DNA of 64,000 bases from Monoplex corrugatus (GCA_030674185.1 JAPXFY010000026.1:39632631-39696630), one strand, 5' to 3'. Numbered from the stretch's first letter, positions 11,098 through 50,910 are shown. A program made the numbers and translations. The notes: generated by a model not told the origin, from the sequence alone.

Positions 11098-11645
11098 ATG
11101 GGACACCCTCTCTGTCCTAAGGCACCCTACAAGTCCGTCCAGTATTTTCTCCCTGGTGTAACCAGGTGCTCAGTTTCTCCTTTCCCTATAAAATGTCCTT
11201 TAAATGTTGCTTGTCTTTTCCTAATCTTCCCTATCAATGATCTTTTGTGTCTGCCTCCATCAAGACTGTCTCGTTTGTTTTCTGTGTTGTCTATGGAACT
11301 CTCAACATTCTTCTTAGAGACCACATTTCGGCTGCCTCAGTCTTGTTCTGTGTGTTGACTGTCCACACCTCACAACCGTATAACATCGGTTCTACATAAC
11401 GTTCAAGAACTCTCTTCTTGATGTTAAGTGATAGGCATTTGTTGGTAAGAATGCTTTTCATCTTCATGAATGCTGTTTTGGCTTGACCGATTCTGCTGGC
11501 TATTTCTGATGTGAATCTTCCGTCTGGGGAGACGACCGTTCCCAGACATTTAAACTTATCAGCCTGTCTCAAAGTTGATCTGTGGTCAGGATGAGAATGT
11601 GGTCTTTGAAAGACCCTTCTTATTACCCCCCCCCCCTCCAAGCAT
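11098..11645 (-). mobile_element. LINE fragment, copy D (longest of this family)
   Basis: The minus strand encodes DKFKCLGTVVSPDGRFTSEI, RIGQAKTAFMKMKSILTNKC, YVEPMLYGCEVWTVN and AAEMWSLRRMLRVP, the conserved region between the RT domain and the C-terminus. It abuts copy C head-on, so the two form an inverted junction. Confidence 0.82.
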
Positions 11646-12060
11646 TCTTCCAGAGTTGTCTGTCCAGCAACTGCTGCAGTTTTTGATTTTTAAACTGTGG
11701 GCAAAGCTGCAGAACGTACTACAGAGAGAAAGAGAGGAGAGATGAAATACATCTTCAGAGGAGAAGGATTTGACATTGATAGATTTCAGGTTGCGATGGG
11801 TAACAATTTCTAGTGCGTGCCGAGTGGAAAGTTCTCTGCACGAAATCATTCTCCATCTTTTGCGGATCTGAGCAGATGTTTCGTTTTCTCAAGATGGTGC
11901 AGCTTCATATCTGTTTGGCTTGTTTCCTCCTTTTTTTTAGGATCATCACTGTGACTCAGGGGGTTACCTTTGTGTTCACTTTCGTTTTTTTTCCCTGTCC
12001 CATTTTCTGAGCCACTTAATGACCACAGAAGCTAGGGCAGTTTTAAAAAAAAACATTTTT

Positions 12061-12703
12061 TTTTTTACAATGCGGTGATGATGATGTAGATGAGGATGAT
12101 GATCATGATGCTATGGAGTTCCATCTAGGATTGAGACAGGGCTGTTCTCTACGCTTATTATCATATATATACGAGGGTTGACAGCCAGAACCCAGTATCT
12201 CATTTTTTATCCATTTTCACTTTTTTGTACTGAATTGTTGCTTTTGATGTGATCTTTCACTTGGTGGACTTTGTTTTTGCCGTGATATTGATTTTTAATC
12301 AGTTATAGATAACCAGAAACCAGTATCGCAAAATGTAGATATAGCCTCTCCCCTAAAACCCAGTTGAAAATCATCTCCTGTAAACTATCAGAAAATCGAG
12401 ATACTTGGTTCTGGTTGTCAACCCTCGATATATCCTGGTGCCAACCAGGCTCGAGAGATACAGACACCTGCGGAGCTGGTCAGAAGATTTAAGCAACACC
12501 TTCAATGACGCATCCGTGAAGTGGATGAGACTTGACTGTGTGGTCCCAGTATTCCAAATGAGCACACACACGCCTAACTCTGGGTAGGAGCTGGTTATAG
12601 CCGAAAAATCCCACATGGTTTTTAAAGGTACTGATGGGGACTCGAACCCACAACCTTCCAGTCGGTACTCTGTTGCACTAACCACTATACCACGGCACCG
12701 GTT
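12061..12703 (-). mobile_element. tRNA-derived SINE, family 2, copy 2, with MITE insertion
   Basis: On the minus strand the head is GTGCCGTGGTATAGTGGTTA with B box GGGTTCGAGTCC. The body matches 39010-39392 but is split by a 265-bp element (12168-12432). Confidence 0.75.
12168..12432. mobile_element. Mariner-type MITE inserted in a SINE
   Basis: The termini CGAGGGTTGACAGCCAGAAC and, on the complement of the right end, CGAGGGTTGACAACCAGAAC form inverted repeats of about 35 bases with few mismatches. The flanks are TATA-rich, consistent with a TA target. There is no coding content. Confidence 0.75.
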
Positions 12704-14600
12704 AACTCCCTCCTTGTAGATGCCAGTCTAGGGATTGGTTGGTGATACAGGAGGTTCCTTGTACAAAGTTCAGGATGTGACCTAATGGCTAATATTACTT
12801 TTAATCCATTCTGTCATGAACATGGCATACCAGCGACGCAAGTTAACACCACAATCAACAGACAAAACACGGTATTTCAGAAAGTGTGCCAATATTCATA
12901 ACATTCCTTTATTGCACATTAAAATAGAAGACTTTTCATTATTTTCACACATAATACATATCATTTTATTTTTAAACATATTTATCATTTCTATACGAGA
13001 TCAATAGAAAAAGTTGGTCTCAATAAATAAGCATGAATTCTTCAACAGTAAAATCTGAAACCAAGCTACAAAAGTTCATCAATTACAAAACAACAAACTT
13101 TACTCTGATTCAATGAGCTGATACAGTGCTTGTTATGAAGTTATAAAAAAAACACAACAAAGAACATAATAATGATAATAATAATAGTAGTAGTGACAGT
13201 AGTAGTAGTAGTATGTAGTGGTAATAATAATAACAATAATGATGATGATGACAATGATATGATCATTTACATAGCATAAGAAGCAAACTCCTGAGTACTA
13301 TGAACTTTACAGGAAATCCTATACATAAAAATATAAGCCAACAATAAATTAAGGATAATAACAATAATAATAATCAATGTAATAATAATAGTAATTATAA
13401 CAATAATACTAATGATGATGATGATAAAGATAATTTACATAGCATAAGAAGCAAACTCCTAAGCACTTTACAGGAAATGTTATACATAAAAACATTAGTC
13501 AACAATAAATCAATAAGCATTTGTTCATTATTTTGTTACTTTGGCTAACTATGTTAAGCATTTTTCTTAAGTGACTGAGTATTGCCTGAAATGCACGCTC
13601 TGCAAACAACATGGTTGCACCCAGGCAAGTTTTACCACGGTGTTGTCATTATATTTCTATTCTATGTGGTACTTCAACTAGATTATTTCTGGATAAGAAT
13701 GCAAGCATAAAAAAACAAAACAAAACCAAAACCCAATGCAATGTGAATGTGTCATCTCCGTAAAAACGTTGAGGTGTGGCATCTCTATGCAATATTCTTT
13801 CTCCATGACCTCTCATGTCAGTACAACTAGTTGCTTTTTTCAAATTTTAATTTACAAATTTAGACTTATCTAGAGATATGAAGGAGTTTAGTTTTGCACA
13901 ATTCAGATATATTTTTTGTTTCGCTACAGCTGTAACAGTTTTTTTTTTCTAATAGTGTGTGTCTGCAAGGGTTATGTCGGTTCAAAACAATGTGATGTCC
14001 GAGTTACACCGAGTAAGATCAAACATATGGAACACTATCAGGAACCCATCATATTGTGAACTGTACCTTTCATGTTTTCGGACAACCGTGACTTTAACAA
14101 AATCAAAAAGAAAAATGGAAACTTATGGCTATTCCTGTATATTCATCACTATGGCAGTTTCCTTCTGCTTTACCTACATCTGAAATATGCTTTAAGTCTA
14201 CTATAAACAACGACAAAAATATATCATTGTTGACAGCACCTGTCTTGGGCAGCTGTGATCCTTCGAGCTTATGCATTTATGACAGGGACTGCATGGTGAA
14301 ATGGACTATGAATCGATTGGTGGCTAATGATCTAAATTAAATCTTTAATATTTCATATAGAAACAATGAGAAATAATCAAAATCTTCAAAGGAACATATC
14401 CATTAACACAGACATGTACATAAACACGACGAGTCAAACTAATCCACAGTCTCACAACAACAGCAAGCAATCCACAATCTGTCTCTCAACACAATCACAC
14501 TTCAACAAACATTTCATACCTGTCCATCATTGTCAATCAATACATCTTCTCCAGCGTGTCCTATCAAGTAAAACTAAAAACACTTCAATTTCTGCATTTT
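12704..14600. other. AT-rich stretch, no gene recognised
   Basis: It contains ATA/ATG trinucleotide-rich sequence (13170-13440) with a direct repeat: CATTTACATAGCATAAGAAG CAAACTCCT occurs at 13263 and 13433. It may include a distal CDC7 3' UTR. No coding exon is supported. Confidence 0.5.
12908..12913 (-). terminator. Candidate distal polyadenylation signal
   Basis: The minus strand reads GTGCAATAAAGGAATG here, a classical arrangement, about 2.4 kb past the CDC7 stop. It could be an alternative distal signal, or it could be fortuitous in AT-rich DNA. Confidence 0.22.
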
Positions 14601-14606
14601 TCAAAC

Positions 14607-14612
14607 TTTATT
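14607..14612 (-). terminator. Candidate polyadenylation signal for CDC7 (proximal)
   Basis: This is the first AATAAA on the minus strand downstream of the CDC7 stop codon, about 680 bases away. Use of this signal would place a TTAA-flanked palindromic MITE copy (14745-14937) inside the 3' UTR. A second AATAAA in good context lies at 12908-12913. The motif alone is weak evidence. Confidence 0.3.
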
Positions 14613-14744
14613 ACAAAAAACACTCATATTTATGTTAATTAAAGAAGGGTCGCCAGCTCTTTTGATACAGCCGTGAGCTCAAGACTTCATGTCTTGAGTT
14701 TCATACCGCCCTCAACATAAAAGTCGGCCTGTTTGCTGTCTATC

Positions 14745-14937
14745 TAAACCCTTTGACTCCAGCACCCTATCCACCAACTGCAAAAACTTAACCCTTTGGC
14801 TCCCTCACCCTATCCACCAGCTTCCTGCAGGAAGCTGGTGGATAGGGTGAGGGAGCCAAAGGGTTAAGTTTTTGCTTTGCTACCATGGTTGACAATGCAG
14901 GATGCTGGTAGACAGGGTGTGGGAGTCAAAGGGTTAA
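14745..14937 (+). mobile_element. Palindromic TTAA MITE, copy 3 (near-perfect inner palindrome)
   Basis: The inner part, about 14787-14868, is an almost perfect inverted repeat centred on CTTCCTGCAGGAAG and flanked by TTAA on each side. It lies about 360 bases past the CDC7 stop codon, so it is probably in the 3' UTR or immediately downstream. Confidence 0.82.
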
Positions 14938-15293
14938 TGATCCTATCATTTTGCTGATGTCAGCTTAGAGTTTCATGGGTTTCATTTTCCCTTCCCCCAC
15001 CCCTTCATTTCAAGACATTGCCAGTGCACAAGATTTTGTACAGGCTGCAGCAGACGGCCAGATAACAGATGATAGATTGGGTGGAGTGCATATGGAATTG
15101 TCTGAGTGCCATGAATCACACTCGAACACACTTAAAAACACTAACCATTTTCACAATCTGCTTGTTACAAATTACAATCAAACATTAAACATTCATTCAA
15201 CACACTTTCTATACACACAGACACTAGTGATGACACTGTATTTGACAGTTCTGGTTTTCAAGACACTTTTCAACGTTTCTCAATGTATCTCTC

Positions 15294-44036
<28,743 letters not shown>

Positions 44037-44904
44037 CTTTTCCTGAAACAATATTCACAAATGGTCGCCTAACTACAATGGACATATTTAAATGAGTTAT
44101 TTCGTTTACTTATTTGTTTATTCATCTATTCATTTTGCATTCCAATTATTCATGGATATATCTGTGCATGTTTTTTTGTTCACACACACATGTAAACAAA
44201 CAGGTGGTATATTGCTGCAAAGTTTGCATATTCAATTTGTGGTAGGCATGCATGCTGGTTGTTTACGTATTTCTAAAAGGTGTAAGCCTCCAGACACTAA
44301 CATGAATACACATATTTACACAATCTTTAGTTTAACATGAATACTTGATGTTTTACATGTGTATACACAAGAATTTACACAATCTTTAACATGAATACTT
44401 GATGTTTTGCATGTGTATACACAAGAAGTGGGTTTACTATGCACCAACAATTCTGCACACATGCAGACCTGGGCCATCAGAGAAATCTCCAACCTTTATC
44501 CACCAGACAGGATCAAAACAAATGGAAGTCTGATGTCTTATTTCACCTGATACAATTTTACAGCTTTTTTCTTTATTTGCATTTTAGGTTTGCAAGGTTA
44601 ACAGTGAGCATGGTTTTTAACTGTTGTCTTTTATCCTAACTGGGTCGTCGTTTTCAAAGTGGTGTTAGCCCTAATATGGCTCTAGTAGTCAGCTGGGCTA
44701 TAGCAGTTAGGCCTAAGCAATATGAACTAAACTATGAACTGACATCTTATGCACTTGACTATAGCACCCATCTGAGATTGCTAAACTGACTTGCTCTTCC
44801 ATCTTTATATTATGTACGAACATGTGTGTGTGTATACATGTATATAATATATATATTATATATATAGATATTTACATGATACATTGATAGTCAACTGGAG
44901 TCAA

Positions 44905-45235
44905 ATGGGCATGCATTGGACTTCCAAAAAAAAAAGGTACTGGATTCAGTCTGTCCAGAGAGTTCCAACTGGAGAAAAAAGGGGGAGATTTTTCCAGTCT
45001 CCCAGGTCATGTGTGCAGACCTCATAAGTGCCTAAACCTATGTTGTGTGTGTACACATGCAGAATATCATACATGTTCAGTTATGCAAAATCATGTTAGT
45101 GTCTGGCAACCAGTGGCTCATGGAAACATGAAAACATCTAGCATACACCCCCACCAAGATAGAAATTGTGTAACAACGCACTGGAGTGTTGCAGCTCACT
45201 TAACAACTTCAACATGGATTGTCCACACTGCACTG
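44905..45235 (+). mobile_element. SINE family 4, diverged copy
   Basis: It shares CAAATGGGCATGCATTGGAC, CCAGGTCATGTGTGCAGACC, the CATGCAGAATATCATACATG block and GGCTCATGGAAACATGAAAA with 36205-36540. Confidence 0.5.
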
Positions 45236-45945
45236 AAAGTGTTCTGATTTCATGTAGGTTTATTGTCCATTGTGTAGTGAGTTAACGAGTTTGGAGAACA
45301 GTGCTGTACAAAAATGTTTGGCAATTATATATATATATATCATACAGTGATGTCAGTAACACTGTTTGGTCAGCATCTACCGTTTCATTTCTCATGACAC
45401 ATCATGATTAGGTGATTAGTATGCTTATACTTATAGAGTCCTCACCCCACAGGTCAGCAAGTCTTCAATCTGTTATTTATGACTGTCAACTAGTCAAGTG
45501 TCAAATCATATGAGTCAAATTATCAAATGAAATGTTACTTTGTTAGTCAGTGTCAGACGACGGTACATTATGATTAGTCAGACTAGTATTACTAGTATTA
45601 GATCTAGTAAGTAGTATTACTATCTCAGTATCTGTACGATTTGTGTATCACTGTCTGTGCATCTTGTATTGAGTTGTAACCAAGTTTGTGAACACATACA
45701 ATTTACACCCTGTAACTGGGGTTTTGATGCCCAGGATTTTGGCCTATGCTATGTTCATTTTCGATCTTGTCAATCACATGCGACATGGCATTGTCGCATT
45801 CTTCTTGACTGTGACACTACTGACTACACGCCCGTATCTTGAGAAACTGAACGCTCGTAAACGGTACCCATCATGTCATCAGTCAAGTGACCGCACAGAG
45901 CGCAGAATCATTAAAAATCAAATGACATTCAAGTGCTCGTCCTAC

Positions 45946-46030
45946 CTGAATCTATGCCTTTGAACGACAGATCTGCGATGTCGGCAATGCAAAATACACG
46001 ACTCCACACAAAAGCCAAATTTGGCGCGTC
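45946..46030 (-). other. CDC7: Probable non-coding first exon of CDC7 (3' boundary only)
   Basis: On the minus strand the sequence ends in a good donor, CAG|GTAGGA, with the last exon base at 45946. It lies 1.9 kb upstream of the first coding exon. Continued in phase with exon 2, it meets a TAG two codons before the junction, so it would be untranslated leader. The 5' limit cannot be seen; the upper coordinate is arbitrary. The stretch is richer in CpG than its surroundings and has an E2F-like motif at its upstream side, which fits a promoter-proximal exon. A transcript is needed to confirm it. Confidence 0.45.
46020..46027. promoter_or_regulatory. E2F-type site near CDC7 exon 1
   Basis: TTTGGCGC is a perfect match to the E2F consensus TTTSSCGC. 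It lies about 75 bases upstream of the exon 1 donor of CDC7, where a proximal promoter is expected. CDC7 is a known E2F-responsive cell-cycle gene in animals, so the position makes functional sense. CHR-like TTTGAA/TTCAAA hexamers at 45959-45964 and 46077-46082 are also present but are short enough to be chance. The site is visible; binding is inferred. Confidence 0.5.
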
Positions 46031-46097
46031 CCTTGACGATTTATTTCCCTTCCATATCATTCAGAATAGTCTCCCATTCAAACACCTCGGAGTCTCT

Positions 46098-46099
<2 letters not shown>

Positions 46100-46138
<39 letters not shown>

Positions 46139-46180
46139 CTCTCTCTCTCTCTCTCTCGTGTGTGTGTGTGTGTCTGTGTC
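46100..46180. repeat. (TC)n and (GT)n microsatellites upstream of CDC7
   Basis: (TC)n at 46100-46158 with a short interruption, followed by (GT)n to 46173. It lies just upstream of the presumed promoter. Confidence 0.9.
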
Positions 46181-47036
46181 TGTGATTTATGCTTGGAAAA
46201 AATATTTTACTAACTGCCCCACTTGTATAGTCATGAAATTTAGGACTGCTCTTCTTCTGTTGCTGCAATCAAACATATTCCAGCACAGAAAGGTTTATAA
46301 CACCAGCAGTTTCCTCCTGTGTCTGGTGATAAAGCAAGATCAATTGATACAGTCCCTAATCGTGACTGCGCTGGGACATTAATATTCAACAGCAACAACA
46401 ACGTGAAGAACACTGTGTATGTGCCATGAAAAAAAAAACATGAAAGAGGATGAAATCTCTCATTGCTGCTGTATAGTTGTGTCCTAGTGCCCATTGTTCA
46501 CACAGTTAACTTCAACATTCAGCCAGTGTTCGTTCGTTATTTCTTTTAACGTCTATTCACATATGTGCTTTTAGACGATTCAGCCAGTGTTCTGTTACAT
46601 GTGTAGCCTATTCTTCTTCTTCTTCTTCAGTGTTGAGGGCCCACAAACTTGATTATTCTAGCACCTATAACTGGGGGGTTTGTAGCAGATAAATCTGGGT
46701 AGTGGACATGTCTTTAGAGTTCAGTTTTATCGTGATGATGGTGGTGTGGTGGTGGGGGGAATGAGGGTGGTGGGGTGAGGAGGTAGGAGGGGGAAGGGGG
46801 GTGAAGAGGGGAAGTGGAGGGAGGGAAGGGGGGTCGGTCTAGTCTGGGATTTTGGAGGCCTTTGACACGAATATGTCAAGTGTTGTGGCCTCAACTGTTC
46901 CTTGTTGGAGATTGTTCCAGTTCAATATGTGTTGGTATTGTGTTGTACTGGCACGCATGCACCGAACTTGTACTGGTAGACTATTACATCCATGTAAATG
47001 CTGCTTGCTGATACCACATCTGTGATCATGTCACTT

Positions 47037-47279
47037 GATTGATTGATTGATTTGGTTCGTTTTACGTCGACACCCACCTCAGGTGATATGGCCGACGGGG
47101 ATAACCATCCCAGGGAAGCGGGGGAAGGGGGGTTATCTAATCCTATACTGACACCACCAGAACTATCATGATGTTAAGATGGGACAGTGAGAAGGCCATT
47201 TTTGATGTAGCGCACCCCGTGATTCAAACCCACAACCATTACTAATCCGACGCTCAACCAACTGAGCTATTGAGGCCCG
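47037..47279 (-). mobile_element. tRNA-derived SINE, family 3
   Basis: On the minus strand: A box TAGCTCAGTTGG (47269-47258, perfect), B box GGTTTGAATCA (47230-47220), then a non-tRNA body. The 47268-47215 part resembles a tRNA but has no closed acceptor stem. A degraded paralogue lies at about 48300-48480 inside a larger duplication. Confidence 0.7.
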
Positions 47280-47589
47280 CATCATGTCACTTGACTAAGC
47301 CACTTTCCTTTTATAGACAGAGTTCCATCGTTCTTACTAATTTAAATGTGTGTGTCTTGTTGGCTTGTTTCACTTGAAAACACATCTTTTTCTTTTTACA
47401 TAGAAAGTATCCTCGAGGAAGGTAGACAACTGCGTGGTGGTGGAATATGTAAATTTAGATTACAGTTGTCTCCGCTGATGTGGAAATGTGGCCAGCATCT
47501 ATTTGGAAGTCAGATCCTTTTGATGTAGAGATACGATTCATATCAACTGAAAAAAGCCAGCAGTTTTTTTGTTTTGTTTTGTTTTTTGT

Positions 47590-47665
47590 TGTTAATAATA
47601 ATAATAATATATTTTATTTATATAGCGCAAAATCTTGATAAAATCAAATCTAAGCGCTGAGCGTA
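47590..47665 (-). mobile_element. LINE/SINE 3' tail motif, copy 2
   Basis: The minus strand reads AGCGCTTAGATTTGATTTTA then TCAAGATTTTGCGCTATATA and a (TAT)n tail, as at 29213. Confidence 0.55.
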
Positions 47666-47936
47666 TACATGCATACATACCTACATACATATGAGCGTAT
47701 ACATGCATACATACATGCATACATACTTACATACATAAATCTAAGCTGAGCGTATACATGCATACATACATACATAAATCTAAGCGTTATACATACATAC
47801 ATACATACATACATACATACATACATACGTACGCACATGCATACATAATAATTACAATATTTATATAGCGCAAATCTCGACAAAATCAAATCCAAGCGCC
47901 GAAAAGACACACACGCACACACGCACGCACGCACAC

Positions 47937-48003
<67 letters not shown>
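47662..48003. repeat. (CATA)n and (CA)n microsatellites
   Basis: (CATA)n with two or three copies of a TAAGCTGAGCGTATACATGC block at 47655-47830, and (CA)n at 47905-48003. Confidence 0.9.
47838..47902 (-). mobile_element. LINE/SINE 3' tail motif, copy 3
   Basis: The minus strand reads GGCGCTTGGATTTGATTTTG then TCGAGATTTGCGCTATATAA and ATTGTAATTATTATG. Confidence 0.55.
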
Positions 48004-48005
<2 letters not shown>

Positions 48006-48739
48006 ATGCATGGCCACAAATGGGGAGAAAAGAATAAAAGCAATAAAAGCAAGAATAAAACCAATGGAAAACCACAGAGAGCACATCATATACAATTATA
48101 TATTAAAACAAAGTGATTCCCCTCCGAGCGGAGAAGGTGAGAGGGGGGTGAGTTAGGTTGGGATTTTAGCAGAGGACGAAAGGTAAGTTTTGGTAACTGA
48201 CTTGAAGGAGGCCATAATATGTGTTGTTGTGGACTGGACGTGAGAAGACGGAAGCTTTAATCCAGAAGTGTGACAGATACAATGTGATCATGTCACTTAT
48301 GTATTGAGGCGTTTAGTGCACCTGGAAGCGACGGAAAATCAGAGGATCGGAGGAAGGGGGGTATCTGAATCATATGACCCAAGTAACTTCAGGTAAATGG
48401 GCAGTGCGAAGGGGCTTTTGTAGCGCACCGCCTGTTCTGAACTGTACAACATTACTAATCAGGACCAGTGAGTATTGAGGAGAGCAGTCATTGACTAGCA
48501 CTTTTCTTTTGATGACAGAGTTCCTCGCTTGCTATTTAAATGTGTGTGTTTGTTGGTTGTTCATTGAAAGACAACATTTGATTCTATACATAGAGAAGTA
48601 TGAGGAGGTAGAAACGCGGGGAAATGTTTTGATCAGTTGTTGTGATGTGAAGGAGATCTATTTGGAGTCAGATTTTCGATGGAAAGATGTTTCATATCAA
48701 TGAAAAGCTGGCATTTTTTTGGATGAATTGTTGTTGCAT

Positions 48740-48835
48740 ACAGTCAGTAAGTCAGTCAGGCAGGCAGTCAGGCAGTCAGGCATCAGTCGGGCAGTCAGGT
48801 CAGTCAGTCAGTCAGTCAGTCAGTCGGTCAGTCAT
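48740..48835. repeat. (CAGT)n microsatellite
   Basis: CAGTCAGTCAGG-type repeats with several variants. Confidence 0.88.
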
Positions 48836-48884
48836 TTATTAATCTATTTATTAGTTTGTCACCTTTTTTTGATGAAAAAAAAAA

Positions 48885-49045
48885 AGATGACAGCAAAGGG
48901 GCATCCAGGAATCATGACCTGGATGCGGCCCGGCCCCCTTAGAGTGTCAGGAGATAAGAACCCAAAACACTTGCTTGATGGGGTTTTCTCCTCTGGGGAC
49001 CTCCTGCTGTCGGATCTCCCCAGAGTTTCGTACTACTTTTAGTTA
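48885..49045 (+). mobile_element. Interspersed repeat shared with 30945-31115
   Basis: GGGGCATCCAGGAATCATGA .. GAGTGTCAGGAGATAAGAAC .. CTTGCTTGATGGGGTTTTCT .. CTCCTGCTGTCGGATCTCCC. Confidence 0.65.
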
Positions 49046-49253
49046 TGGTCGAGAGGGGCACAGATTGTAACGGTACCATTGTTACCGTAACACCATAATC
49101 AAAACGTATAAGACAGAGTAGATAAGGAAAAATCAACGAAGCTACAATAGGCCTGCTGGCCGTTTTGTTGATGATCGTGAACTCGCGAGTTTTTGAGTCC
49201 TCCTCTGCATAGTTTGCTTCTTCTCTCCGTGAAGAATATAATCTAGGAAACAA

Positions 49254-49340
49254 AAAAACAACAACAAAAACAAAAACAAAAACAAACAAACAAACAAAAA
49301 TAACAACAACACAACAACAACAACAACAACAACAACAAAG
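49254..49340. repeat. (CAA)n / (CAAA)n microsatellite
   Basis: ACAACAAAAACAAAAACAAA followed by (CAA)n. Confidence 0.88.
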
Positions 49341-49667
49341 GCGATAACTCATTTACCAAGCACTAAAAATTCTTTCATCTTCTTTTCCGCCTTTCTATTA
49401 TTACATATGTTGGTATCTTTTTTTAATATTGTGCCTTTGCTGTTGTAAACTTCTATAATTGATACTTGATCTTGATCTTGATATGAATATCAAAAATCGA
49501 TACTTGATCTTGTTATGTACGTCACAGAATCCACAATAATCATAAATGTAAAAGAAAGGCGTGCTATACTTGTGTATCAGAAGGTCAGGTTATTTATTGT
49601 TGGTTCGTGGGTGGGAGCAGTCAATTGATGGGGACTGCTTCTTCTTCTAGAGGGTTCCTGTTTTTAT

Positions 49668-49859
49668 AAACCCTTTGACTCTCGCACGCTGAACCACCAG
49701 CATTCTGCGTGTCAACCATGCTAGCAAAGCAAAAACTTAACCAGTTGACTCTCTCACCCTATCCACCAGCTTCCTACAGGAAGCTTGTGGATAGGGTGGT
49801 GAATCGAAGGGTTAAGTTTTTTGCAGTTGGTGGAAAGGGTGTGGGAGTCAATGGGTTAA
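49668..49859 (-). mobile_element. Palindromic TTAA MITE, copy 8 (reverse orientation)
   Basis: It carries CCCTTTGACTCTCGCACG, GTCAACCATGCTAGCAAAGC, an inner palindrome around CTTCCTACAGGAAGC, then GTTTTTTGCAGTTGGTGG and the closing GAGTCAATGGGTTAA. Confidence 0.75.
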
Positions 49860-50067
49860 GAACACATTTCCGTAACTGTTTGTTACGACTGTTAAGAATC
49901 TTAAATGCTCTGTTCTCGGTAAAATGACGGTTTGATAACAGTTTTTCGTCACACTGTTTTCGAATATGACCATTGTTTTGTGAATTATAGCCATCTTATT
50001 ATAATTTCCTATATCACGCCTTGTGTAATTATAAAAGATTGTGCCTATATAAGTTCACAAAACATTG

Positions 50068-50403
50068 TCATAAAATTAAGTCGCTATATGGCTTCGAAAC
50101 AAGAAACTCAGCAGTTTCGAAATCTTCGTTTGTACTCTCCTTTTGTTCATTCCGCGGTGTAAAGACAGTGCGACCACGATAAGCGTCACCAGCCCACGAC
50201 ACTTTGTACATAACAATCAGCGTGAATGGACCTTCGATCTTGTAATTTAGGCAGTTGGAATCTTGGAGCAGTTTGGTTTTGCAGCCGCTGTTGTCTGGAG
50301 GTGTAGTCGCAATCTGTCGCTGCACATTGATTTTTGAACTCTTTTTCTTGAAGGCGATCGATGTCTTGATTGGTAGACATCCATACTGTGCTCCATACAA
50401 GAA
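50068..50403 (-). CDS. Second exon of the possible two-exon gene, unknown function
   Basis: After the acceptor GTAGATCAG the frame set by the upstream exon stays open for 111 codons and ends at TGA (50070-50068). The translation contains FLYGAQYGCLPIKTSIAFKK, CKTKLLQDSNCLNYKI and GPFTLIVMYKVSWAGDAYRG. The alternating hydrophobic residues suggest beta strands, with three cysteines. The joined product would be about 154 residues. A second acceptor 18 bases downstream would also keep the frame. Another frame is partly open here too, so the reading rests on splice phase. Confidence 0.4.
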   Translation of the reverse strand, partial: FLYGAQYGCLPIKTSIAFKKKSSKINVQRQIATTPPDNSGCKTKLLQDSNCLNYKIEGPFTLIVMYKVSWAGDAYRGRTVFTPRNEQKESTNEDFETAEFLVSKPYSDLIL

Positions 50404-50499
50404 CTGATCTACCGTATGCTAAATGGTTTAACTGATAACCCTTAGCAGACGGCATATGCACATCAGAATAGCCCGCAGAATTGGCCAGCCAAAACAGCA

Positions 50500-50910
50500 T
50501 TCAAGAAGATGAAAAGCATTCTTACCAACAAATGCCTATCAATTAACATCAGGAATATTCTTGAATGCTAAATAGAGCCGATAATGTTATACGGTTGTGA
50601 GGCGTGGACAGTAAACATGCAAAGCCAGAACAAGATTGAGGCAGCTGAGATGTGGTTTCTAAGAAGAATGTTGAGAGTTCCATGGACAGCAAAGAAAACA
50701 AACAGGACAGTCTTGATGGAGGCAGAAAGAAGAAGATCATCGATAAGGAAGATTAGGAAAAGGCAGGCAACATTCATAGGCATTTTATGAGGAAAGGGGA
50801 ATTAGAGCACTTGGTCACAACAGGAAAGCTGGAGGGAAAGAGAGCACCAGGTAGACCCAGGGCGAAAATATTGGACGGACTTGCAGGGTGGCAGAGCGAA
50901 GTTAAAGACT
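50500..50910 (+). mobile_element. LINE fragment, copy I
   Basis: The plus strand encodes MLYGCEAWTVNMQSQNKIEA, AEMWFLRRMLRVPWTAKKTN and RTVLMEAERRRSSIRKIRKR, with a frameshift before the GKLEGKRAPGRPR part. It sits in the intron of the possible two-exon gene at 50068-51114. Confidence 0.82.

Larger units (their letters stand above)
46840..48722 (+). repeat. Diverged segmental duplication (46840-47575 and 48140-48722)
   Basis: Two blocks share the order: GGGATTTT, TGATCATGTCACTT, GGAAGGGGGGT, TGTAGCGCACC, CATTACTAATC, GACAGAGTTCC, TTTAAATGTGTGTG, TACATAGA, ATCTATTTGGAAGTCAGAT / ATCTATTTGGAGTCAGAT, TTCATATCAA and a final T-run. The second block is about 20% shorter, through many small deletions. 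Confidence 0.7.

Noticed and set aside
45946..46030. Coding extension of CDC7 into the first exon
   Set aside because: The only phase compatible with exon 2 hits a TAG two codons before the splice site, so the exon was called untranslated.
47215..47279. tRNA-like sequence with perfect A box
   Set aside because: No closed acceptor stem and it continues into a repeated body, so it is a SINE head, not a tRNA gene. The same holds for 38122-38270, 3288-3348 and 39010-39070.
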